NCBI RefSeq assembly: GCF_022539315.1
Contig: NC_066316.1
Span: 56,111,994-56,175,993, forward strand
DNA: 64,000 bases
Reading direction: 5' to 3'
DNA from: Serinus canaria
Taxonomy: Eukaryota; Chordata; Aves; Passeriformes; Fringillidae
Shown here in pieces: positions 45,501 to 57,500 of the stretch. Numbering within the stretch: the first letter of the stretch is position 1; every line of letters starts with the position of its first letter. The notes beneath the pieces are model-generated. The model made no database searches. It worked only from the letters and a program-made list of their open reading frames with translations, and was not told where the DNA came from. The position numbers and the translations under genes were made by a program.

Positions 45501-48500
45501 GGGCAAGATATTGTAAAATTTTCCTTACACATAAACAACAGCAAAACAAAAAATAAACAACCATTAAAAACCCCCAAAATAGAAAAAAAAAAGAAAACCA
45601 CAAAAGGGGTGAATAAATTATTGTATGTTAAAAAAAATTGGAAAATAATTACATGCTAGGGATTTCTGAAATGGGATAAGCTTATTACTCCCTTTTATAA
45701 ACTAAAAAATCCCCTCAATTTTCTTAATGTGATATAAATATTGAAAATGTAACATAAAAGTGTGATTCACTGGGAACCAGGAGACAGAATGAGAGCATAA
45801 ATTCTACAAAAGAGCTTGCTCCTTGCTCTTGATGAACAAAAATTACTCAGGGTGTAGCTTTTCTTTCTTCTCCCCAGAAAAAACTTCATTTGAAGCGACG
45901 CTAGAGTTTTTCCAAGTATCATGTTTCTAGTTTTATGCTTTTCACAAAGCAACTGATAATGAGTTTTCAAAAACCCAAGAGGAAAGTACTTAAACAAGAA
46001 TCAGCAAAAGAAATGCCTCAAAACAAAATTAATCAGCACAAAGGGAAGAAATCGGAAACCACAGGACTTCTGAACAAAGCCATGCCCTAGGGTTGTACAG
46101 CAGTGCTGTACAATTGAGGGAAAGGAAGAAAGAAGAGTTATCTTAAGTTCCATATTACTGCAAAATAAATGCTTTACAGGATGCTGCTTGTAGGTGAGAG
46201 ATGTCTGAGATTTTCCTGCAGCAGTTATGACCATGGGTTCCAAGATCAAACAGCCACAGGCATGCTCAACAGGAGTCTAAATTATGACTAAGATTAAAAG
46301 AAAAGATAAACTAAAAAATGTTAATTGCATATATATTGACAAAACCAGCTCCCAAACACCCATAAAATCTCTCTGGGAACTCACCTGGAGCCTGATGGCG
46401 TGTTCATGTTTCCTCTTCATGTCATTTATATGCCATGCCACTCTCTGCATAGTATCTATGGCATCCAGCACTACATCATAGCCCTCAGTGTCCTTGTCAA
46501 GGTGGTTTTCTATTTCCTAAGACAAAGGGAAGAAAATGAGAGACCACTAAGTGAACTTTCCCAGTTGAAAGTGTTTTTATCTGTACTGTTTTGTCCGTGC
46601 ATCGCAATCACTCGAAGGCAATGTTCCTGCCTTTGTTACTGATGCATGTTGCTATCAGTTTGATTAACACGAGATGACAAAGTCAAGCCTTTGGGGTCAG
46701 TTTGCCAGCAAGGACACTTGAAGCAGCCAGTGTGACCAGAGAGGCACAGAAAGAGAGCGCAGCACACTGACAGGAGATCTTTCAGACAGCATTTAATGGC
46801 TTTCCTACAATGTAGAACATTTCTACACACTTACAAAACCCTGATGGAATTACACCAGGCTTTGCTTTACAGTTGGAGAGCAGAAAAGCACCAGGCATTT
46901 AAAATAAGGATCAGTGTCTTAACACTTCACTAGAACATGACTCTCTAATAGGAAACATATGTGGAAAATGTTAACAATAAAGCACGAATTTCCGAAACTT
47001 GCTTAACTCAATTCACTGAACGAAGAAAGTGTTCCCACTTCCTCCATCATTCCTCTCCACAAAATTCTTAGCAGTCAGGGTGTTTATATGTATTTAGTCT
47101 TTCTTTCAACCACCCCCAGCAGTGCAACATGTGGAAAAACATTGTTCTTCATTGGAACAACAAATTTGTGTACAAAATGTTTAATCATGACAAGAATTTT
47201 CCAAACAATTTCAGAATTAAAGACCAGCTTCCAAAAAAAAGTGCTAATTATTTGGATGCAAAGACTGATGCAATGTATCTAAAATAATTACCATAAACTC
47301 CCCGCTCCAAATAGATGCATGTGGTGTGAAGTGACAAAGACAGAAAGCCTCCACATGCTGAAATCAAATGCCCACAAAAGGATGAGCATTTCAGGAAAAC
47401 CAGAACCTTTCTAACCACCAAGCCTTGTACCAGAGGAAGGAACTCCGACGTGCAGCAGCCCTAAACGAAATACATTTCTTACGTGCAGAAGCAGGTGGTA
47501 CTTGAGGATGCGTTGGACAGGTTTCAAGAGGTAAGAGCCCAGGGGCAGAGAGTGCTGCAGTGCTTCTTGCCGCTCTCTGAAGAACTTGGCCAGTGCCTTG
47601 TTCCTCATGCACTCTGTCAGCACAGCCACAGACCTGAAAACATCCATACACGGCTTTAAGACACTCTGTTTCCAATAGTCTGCAGGTAAAGTAAAGAATT
47701 GCTTCCTTTTTAGCTTGTGAAAAGGGACAGCAGGTTCCCATTCTATTAACTGCTGTTTTGCTGTTTGGTTTGGCTTATTTTAAAATTATCCTGTGCATTC
47801 AGCTATGCTCTCCCTTGACATGCAACCAGTCTCTCTTACTGGGAATTCTATAAGCAGCATTGCAGAGTAAGACCATGATTTTCTAAAGAAGGGTAAAGCA
47901 GTGAACCACAAGAATAGATGAAACAAAACTTCATTTTATTTATTTATTTATTTATTTATTAACATAAAAGGTAAATTCCCTCCAATTTAGGAAGGGGAAA
48001 AGCTGACTTTTTTTTTTTTTTTTTTCACAGTGTGTAACTTGCATTACACAAACTGGCCAAGGAACAAAGGAAGAAAAGGAACAATAATTCCTACCTTGGG
48101 TAGTTGGTGCAGTACTGTGTATATATGTGGAAATCTTCACTCTGCACAGGGAGGAAAAGTTTGCATACATTGAGATTTTGTCAAACTAGCAGCTAATGTG
48201 TACAAGATAAAGATGATGTCAAGACAACACCTCCTTCAGCTCCTGATCCATGAATTCTGTATGTTCACTGTGATAGCCCTAACAGAACCAGAATTTAATT
48301 GCAACTTTTTGTGGGGGAGATTTTTCCTTTACTTCAATGAAAAACCAAGAAAACCTACACAGAGATAAAACAAGTGACTTTGCAACAAAGCCTCCAAGGT
48401 ACCCTATAAAAATCTATGCATCTCAAAAACATCCAAAAGTCTGACCAAAACACCGTCACTACACATACGTCCTTCAAACATCTGGCTGCACTTATCTAGT

Positions 48501-51500
48501 TTTTTTTTTGTGTGTGCTGAAGCACACCCATATCATAGAATCATAGAATATCCTGAGTTGGAAGGGACCTACAACCACCCCCTGGCTCTGCACAGAACAA
48601 CCCCAACAATCACACCATGCACCTGGTGTATTTACTGGGAGAATTAAGTTCTGCAGGTTATGTTTGGTGTGCCATTTCCAAGCAATTATAAATACTTTCA
48701 CATGTGAGCACAGTCTAAGCGTGAAATTAGAAGCCACAAAAGCAATTTTTTAAGAAGTAAATTATGTGAAAGCAGACAGCTATTACTCCAACAAGTTGTA
48801 ACTAGATCTGGGTGGGTTTCCACACTTGCCTGTCACACTGAAATTACTCCTCAAACTTAATGCTGATAAGCTTCTCAGAGCTAAGGTCTGAGTTTCATTT
48901 CTTTCTTCCCTGGCCTAAGATTTTTTTCTTAATAATCATAATTTAATTCTATGCAAGAACAGATTTCCAGAAACATTCCCATGTGCTCTAAGTCCACATC
49001 TGCCTATGAACTTCTGTCCCAAACAAGACAATTTCTGCAGCTTGCTGGAGTCCTAAAGGCTAAGAGTTCACTGCAGAATGGCAAAGTGCTCCCCGTATCA
49101 ATCACTTTTTCTTTCATAAGCCCCCGACAGATAAAACACAATCCTCCAGCAGTGAATAAGACCCCAGTTTCCACTCCAAGCATCTTCAGAATGGGCTCTG
49201 GCATTCTGCAACACAATAGCTGTGCTCCACGAGGGGCTGTCTCCCAGGGATCACTGCTGGTGAATGGCAAGACCAAACATCTGCATTCACAGAAGGCACA
49301 GTGCTCTGAGGAACACCACCCCTGGGGAGAGGGCTAACACAGGCTGTGGCTTTTGTCTTTCACTGTTGGGGTTTGGTTGTTTTTCATTCAGCTATTCATC
49401 AGAAAGAGCTATCTCAGGCAGTGCCCTTTGCCAATTCCAAGAGCACTGGTCCCATTCCCCTCTCCCGGGAGTAAAGCAGGTTGTGCCATTCATCTCTGCA
49501 CTGAGCAGTGATCCATAAGGACCTTGTATAAAGTAAGATGTTACCCTGCAGGAGTACAAGTCATTGCAATTCATTTCAGTATGTCCTACTGGATTTCAGT
49601 ATTCACTGTTCTGAGAAAAATAACTCAAGCAAACTTCTAATAAATGTTTCCCCAGGGAACTGTGATCCCCCTTTACTCACTGGGGGGCTGTAAGCTTATT
49701 AAACTGCTCTTCTCTTAGAAACCAACAAACCAATTAAAAGTAGTCTTAATACAAATACAGTTAAATAATTTAGCTTGGTTTTTCACACTTGAACTAACTT
49801 TGTCATTGCAGCTAGGTTTTGTGGTGGTGTTACCTATACCCCATGTCCACATGCAGAAGAAGTGAGCCTGTGTCACAGACAGTTCCTGTCCATGCTTGGA
49901 AACACAGCCACAGCTCCAAACCCTCTCCCCTCAAAATGAAGAACTACCAAACCTCAGAGAGCTGCAGCCATTACACTGTAATTTTCTTTGGCAATCACTA
50001 CCAAACTAGCCAGCACTCATAATAAGCCGGGGTGCTTAAGAGAGAACACTAAGGTAAAATTCAGTATGGTGAAAAAATGTAATTTATTTTATATATGCAT
50101 ATATTAATTCAAAGTTTTTTTCAGGGGATTTTGGTATAAATTTTAATATATTCCCACAGCTATCTTAACAGAACAATACAATTTATAGAACTACTTCATA
50201 AGCAGAATGAAGAACATTTTGAGCCAATTTATTTTTATGTTTTTATTCTGCTCAGATCACATGATTAGTCTGCTTTTCAAACAAAAAGAAAAAGAGTATC
50301 TCTTGTGAAATTTTAACCAATGAAAGTACTATCTGTAAAACAAACAAGGCCAAACACTTCAGGGTTACAGAGTAGGCTGTGTGCACATTCCCCTCAAAAT
50401 CAAAAGCATGTCTGAAATCCCCAGGAGCCTTTTCACACTCTCACTCTTTGGTTTGGTTTTTGGTTTGGGGTTTTTTTACACAAGGTCAGAACTACTTTTA
50501 ATGTTTTTGTTTTATTTTTTTTTTTTTTTAAAGAATTTTTGTCAAGCTATTAAATGCAACAAATTTGTATTAAAAAAAAAAGATCGTTTCTTATGCCCTT
50601 GATACCTCTAAACCTTAAGAATGGTTTCACTATCACCCCTGCTTTCTGAGCAGACATAACACCAAATTCCACACTGCACTTACGTGTGTGCTCGCTCCAG
50701 TGAGCCACAGCTCATTTCCACACCACACAGAACCATCAGAGAGCATTTACTCATTTACTTTTACAGAGCAATGCGAGCATAGAGCCAGGAGAAAGTCAAG
50801 TACATGTGTTTTGCCTCCAGGATGAGATTGTTGATACGCACTCAAACTTGCAGATCTCTTGTGAATCAACACCATACACCTTGCCCAGGCATTAGCTGGA
50901 TTCATGTGAGCATGTTGGGAAAGTGGCCAAGAGGGCCACTTCTAAGAGAAGTTCTTCCTCATCCTGACAAAACTGCACTGCTCAGAACAGGAGCAAGCGA
51001 AAAACCAAGAACTAAGATGGTTTTATTATTTTTCCGACTACTTTCACAACATAAGGAAAACACCAGCTATGCTCATCAGTATTTCTTCTGACATTCTTAA
51101 ACTTACTCAGCTTGAAAATAGTTTTGTTCACATCAACTGCCTTCAGACCAGATTAAATCTGATCTCTCCACAGAGACTGGAATTGCTCCAGGGATCAGTT
51201 TAAATCTGGGGGCCCAAAGCTGTTGTGGTAGAAGCTGCAAAAACCTCAGAGTCAAGCTGAGAGTTTGTCCACAGACTGGAATCCCCTCTCAAGAGCAAAG
51301 CCAAGTGTGAGCACACCCCAGCTATACTTACACAGGTCCCTCACACTGGAATCAATTCACTGCACATCTCCTCCACAGATATTTCAGATCTTCCCTCACC
51401 TCTTAGTGCACTGTGCTTTTTTATAGCCATAAAAGGCACTTTAAAAGAAAAGGGAGACTGAGAAAATGAGTGGAGTCAGTGTACAAACTGAAGCCAATTG

Positions 51501-54500
51501 CCTGGATCTCCTCTTCACTAATGAGATGCTAGATTAAAGTAATTCTCCCTTTCCCCCTGGTTAAGTTGTTAGTGTGCCTTGCAGAAAACATATGTTCTGA
51601 ATTTCTGGGGTGCTGAGTGAGAAGAGTGATGTGCCAGACTTCAGCTCTCCTTTAAAATAACTCACTTAAATGTAAACGTACAGAATACTCAAGTCAATCT
51701 TCTAATTAACACTGGCATCATTACTATGAAAATGAAAGACTGGACTGTCAAAAAACCCTTATAAACAGTCTTCTGTGTGAATAATTAAGCTATAGCTAAG
51801 CTTGCACTGGAACCTTTTTATTAGTCTCCAATGAGTTACCAGCAATATGTCTACAAGAACTTTTACATCCAGTGCTAATACAGTTCTTCTAGACAAAGAG
51901 AGAGGATCAGAACTGGAATAAACTGAACTAGTACAACACTACCCTCAGAAGCAGGTTATTTCCATGCAGCAGCCATTCCACTGTAAAACAAATACCCATA
52001 CCCACACCATCTGCCTCTTGAGGCAGAAAAAAAGACTGCAATTCATGACTGGATAGCAGGTTTTAAAATAAGTGTGCTTTTCTGCATTTGTGTCTATCTG
52101 CCTGTGAGTTATTAATGTCTTTAAATATCTGGAAGCAGAGGGATTCAATCTAATGTTGTAAGTTGCTACCAAATATTTCCATTTCCATAAAGTCATAGCT
52201 TTGCATCATTATTTTATTGGTTAATGGGTTTTATGTTACTGGCTCGTTTAGACTAAAAACATTGCTGAAGTCTGTTAATAAATCAAAGCTGCCATTTTAG
52301 GGGCTATTTGCTTTGGGCACTCAGCACAGAAAATGTTAAGACAAAGATTCAAACCCACAATGATGTGGGTTTTGTTCAAATTCCACTGAAGTGTGTTTTG
52401 GTAATCCTTTCCCTTAAAAGTTACAAAGCTTTTTACTACTGAAGCATGAAAGTTATACACAGGAAACACAGTCATGTATGACTGTGTGAGAGAAGTATAA
52501 CATGCTATACAAGAAATTTTACTGAGCTAAACCAAATAACAAAGTTCAAAGAGAATGATCCAAAACTTCAAAAATCAAGCTCCCCACATCTTCTCAAATA
52601 TAAAACATTTTATAGAGTTACTTTAACCATAACTGTTGTTATACTGCAAACCAACTTCATGGGATTTCACATGAATCCTGAGAAAGAAACAACTTTTACT
52701 TTATGCAGTTACTGAGCTTCTTAAGAGTAGAAAAAACACACACAATAACTACAGTGAAAACTTGGTTATACCTTAAGACTTGCAACAGCTACAATATTCA
52801 CAGTTGGGTGAAAAAATGACACTTAGGTCCAGAGAACTCTGGACCTAAGCACAGTTCTACTGGAAGCATTCAAGAAGCTCCAGCACAGCTATATCCATTA
52901 GCTAAGGCTGTGAGCTATGACTTCAGCACGATAATATCCCTGTGCTTAACTCACAGCGAAGATCTAACGCACTCAAAGCTATGAAACAATAAATGGCCAA
53001 AGTCCCATAAGACTTGAAGGAGCACGTGCTGCCAAAAAAGGCAGTTTTATTTCCACTTCTCTTGTGCTGGGAAGACACAAGCAACCAAGAATGGACAACT
53101 GGAGTTTGTTAAGGCAGTCAGCAGTTGCTGTAATGAAATCCTCACGGCCAAAACCAGAACTGTGGGGTATTTTGGTATTGTTTGATTTTGCTTTTAAGTG
53201 TTTGCACTTGTCTGGATGAAGCTAAAAAATGCCTGTTAGTACCGCCATCTCTAGCAATTTCTGAGCCATCAGGCAGTTGCCTGCCAATAATACAAATGCT
53301 AAAAGCATTTGACAAGGGAACAAAAGGCACAAGCAATGATATGCAGATGGGTTGTGGAACTAATGGCCAGAAAGTCTACCAGACAAGCCTTTTCAGTTGG
53401 CCAATTTGAATGAGAACACAATTTTTTCCTGGACTTCTTATTATCAGTTGCACCATCTCTGTTTTACATCCCAGCAGGAGCAGTCCCAGCTATAAGCAAG
53501 CAATACAGCAGAAATATCTACCAGCTCCAAACTGTTTTATCTGTAAATACCCTGAAGGCCTCCCAGCTGGCCTTCACTGCACAGGAACTCTGCTGACTTA
53601 CTCACAACTTCTTGCCCACCAGGACCCCAGACTGTTTTATTAAGCTGTTTTCTAGTCAGCCACACTTAGCAGGCACATGGGGTTATTCTGTTCCAGGAGC
53701 AGGACTTTGCACATGCCCTTATCCCATTCTCTCTCTCCTTCAATTCCAATCAATTCAGGATATCTGTAGCAATAACAACATGCCATAAATCCCACTGCAA
53801 TGGGGCAAAAATGCATCCTGCTTTTGCATTAGTGGTGCCAACATTAAGGTCTCTCATTGCTAACAAAAGACCAATTACTAGATAAATTACAGCTTTCTCA
53901 AACTCAGCTGAACCAAGAGATCTGGTGAAACAGCAGCACTTAGCTGGTATCATCACTCTAATTTACTATAAAATCCCTTATGTCACAACAGTGCCAAACA
54001 AATTACTGAATTAATGAGAGGGTGGTCCTGTTAATCCTAAATCCATGTGTTATTTACTTATTACATTGAGTGCTTGGTGCTGACAATGCTGAGTTCAGGA
54101 CAAAGTATAAAACATGACAGCCTTTGGCTTTTTAGTTTCTTTGGAGTATTTTCAAGTTTGTATTTTTTTTTAATTTTGGCTTTTTGTTGTTCTTTTTTTT
54201 TAATACAAAAAGGCAAACACACCTATAAAGCGATTACTCAGCTTTAGACAACTACATGATCTCTCCTCCTCCAGAAATACCACAGAAATAGCATTATTTT
54301 TTTAACACATTTGGGCTCTACAGATTCAAGACATATGTTGATTCTCTGGTGAAGTCTGCAGTGAACTAGCATTATTTGGAGCCCAAATAATTTAATTTCT
54401 TGTTGTCCTTCTCATTATAGCCATTCCTCTTCTCCCTGACTATCTCTCTGTGTTTCCTACAATGAAGGTCACCTTCTTCCCTGTATTTCTGCTGCATCTA

Positions 54501-57500
54501 ACAACTTCCCATTCTCCATATTTTTGGCTTCAGAATTGCCCAACAGGATCAAGATGTCCTATCAATGTTCAGAAAATTCAAAATATTACAGTGAGAATGG
54601 GATTTGAATCTCAAGGCCAAACTTTGGGCCATTCAACTTAAAAAGAAAATTTAAGGCAGATTTGTGGGTTTCAGGAAAAATTATCAGAAAAACAATATGG
54701 GCATATTTTGTATGTTAATGTTACTGCTTTTTTTAAGAATGCAGCCAAGTTTTACTCTCTAGCTGTTTTTAAGCTGACAAGGCATAACCAGAGTACCACT
54801 TGATCACCTACATTAACAGATGCAAGCAAAACAGAGAACCCCTGTAAGAGTTGGCCAAAAAAAGTAAATCCTAAAAATGAACTCCATAAACAGCTCTACC
54901 AGCTCAGATACACTTATTGAAGAAAATGACACCTCTGTCTTGATTTTTTAGAAATGCAAATCAGAGGCATTTCCCTATCAATTGCTAAGAGAAATTCCTT
55001 CCCTTTCCATAGATTTGCTGAATTTTCTTGGTTAACATTACACAAGCTGTCAGGATTAGGTCTCAAAAGCTAATAAATAAATCTTATTTCTCCCACAGCA
55101 CTCTGCAACTGGTGCTGCAGACTTACCTTGGAAACAAAGCAATCTGCTATAGCCACAGGATCATTTTCACAGTTTTCCAAATCTTGCAGAAGTTCACTAA
55201 AACAAAGAACAGGACAAGGTAAGACAATTATGGCACACCTTGGAAGAGACACAATTGTATATTCAGAACCAGACACAGCTGTGCTATTCAGGGCAGCACT
55301 TAATGATGCAGGGAGTCCTACAAAGGGAACAAGAACACCTTTGCCACCACCACCACACCCCACCCCCCGGGTTTTTTTTTTAATTTGCAGGCAGAGGAGA
55401 ACTATAAGGAAATGGTATTCCCACTATTTCAAAATTCAAGTCATTAGGTTGACCATGGATTGGTTGTTCTGCTAAGCAAAGCTGAGACCCTTCCTTCAGG
55501 TAGATGTCCCATCCTAGAAACATTCAAGGCCAGGTTGGATGGAGCTCTCAGGAACCTGACCTAATTGAAGATGTCTCTGCTTATTGCAAGGAGGATGGGC
55601 TAGATGACCTCTACAGGTGCCTTCCAACCCAAACTATTCCATGATTCTGTGACTGACAGCTCTTAAACAATAATCACAGTGGTGCAGTCAGACAGTTGTG
55701 TAGCTTGCATATCAACTAACATGATATAAAACTAATTAACTAACTAACTAAGAAAACTTAAAAGCCACTGAAGCACGTTCACTGTCATATAAAGGCTTTT
55801 TATGTTTTACAAGCTTTACTTGACCAAGGGAGATGATGAACTGCTCTGAAAAATAGTGGTGAGAACTGGGGACATATTTCTCATACATGAAGAATGTCAT
55901 GAAGCTCACTCAGGAAAATTAGTCTACTTTCAGTGTGTTTCTTCATTGAAGAAAAAATGGTTAGCCTGGAAAAAGCTTCTGTAAGGGAATATATACACAT
56001 AGATGTTCTACATGCATAAAAACAACACATGAGAGGATGTTATAATTTTTACATGCCAAAGAGAAAATTAATGCATTTGAACAGGAGCAAAGTAATAACA
56101 GAGCCTGTTTGCTGTTGAATTAAACTCAGTTCTTGAAACTAAATTCAGTGAAAGAGTTCAAGGAGAAGAAGAAAACCTCAAAGGCTATCTCCTTGATCCA
56201 AAGAGTCTTCAGTCTTACTGAAGGACATACTCAGAGAAGAAACTGCGTTTTCTGCCAAATTGTTCTCTAAAACAATTTTCTTCTTCTCCTCCTCACCCTC
56301 TTCTGCCGCCCTCCCCCACCACACACACACTCTCTCTCACAGATGATTTTCCATTTAGGGCTACTTTTCTCCCAATTCACAGCTGGTTCCCTGAACAAGT
56401 TTTGCCTAAGAGTTCCTAGGGCTGTATCTAGGGATCTACCCTTTCCCCCTGTTAGCAGACACAATTTCCCTCCGCATGTACAAAAGAGAGTAAGCCAGAA
56501 GATTTTCCTGACTTGTTCCTTGCTTCTCTAATTACTGGAGGAAGGAAAGGGAGAAATCAACTTGCAGTGACAAGAAGCAAAGATAGGCAAAGACCTTAGG
56601 TTCAGCAGTCACTAAGTCACTTCGGACAGTGACAAAATTTAACCTCTACACCTCAATTTCTCCCTTCATCAAAATGGGAATAAAAATATGACCCTTGCTT
56701 GACACCCCACCCTCATGAAGCTCATTTACATCAGCAAAAGAAGCAAGCTGTAGCAATGGTGACCATAGCCACCACTTATACTGACTGACTGTGTCCCACA
56801 CAAGTTTTGGAAATAACATCAAACATGCCAAACAGGCTCAGAGGATTCCTGCTGTCTGGCAGTGAGATGCTCTACTGATGGCCTAAAGTACATAGCACCT
56901 GGACTGTCATTTTATTCCTACTGGTCTCCGATGAAACCACATAATTTCTCCTTCATGACAGAGAAGAGGAACACTTAAAGGTTGTATATATTCATGCAAT
57001 TGATCCATGTGTATATGCTCAATACACTAGTGGTTTGTGTCTTCAGTACAAGCCCAGAGTGTAAGGGTTGTTTTTGCAAGAGTTTGTTACCTATACTACA
57101 CTCTGCTCTGTCTCCTCTGGATGGTATGAACAGGATTGGTAAGAGCAGCCTGACACTGTAAAAACAGGAAAACTGTCATGCTCAGGCATTCTGAAAATCT
57201 TAAATAAATTCCTGTAATACCAAGCTGATGTGAAAAAGTAGGGCTATTATTATAGGCTCTGTTTAAGTACCTGACTGAAGGCAGAAAGAACAATAGAGAA
57301 AAGTGTTGGTCCTGTTCACCTGAGTATGCAGAGGTTTTTGCTGGTCACAGTTCTTGGCCTCTGCAACTGGCTCATGCCAGCCAGCCAGGCAGGGAGCAGG
57401 AGCCAGCACTGCTGGAGGAGCTCTGTGCTCTTTCAGCTGGATCACTAACAAGATTCAGACTGAAGCATAACACAGGAGCCAGGGCCAGTTGAGACCACGT

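Larger units (their letters stand above)
47634..48094 (-). other. PLEKHG1 intron with TTTA and T18 tracts
   Basis: Two simple-repeat tracts occupy the donor-proximal part. Read on the gene's strand they are A-rich. Confidence 0.85.
48142..55126 (-). other. PLEKHG1 intron (about 7 kb)
   Basis: Holds the short CR1 fragment (48531-48625), T-rich tracts and the 13-bp perfect palindrome. No gene recognised. Confidence 0.85.

Noticed and set aside
48492..48737. 81-codon minus-strand open frame
   Set aside because: Overlaps a CR1 fragment and lacks any domain.
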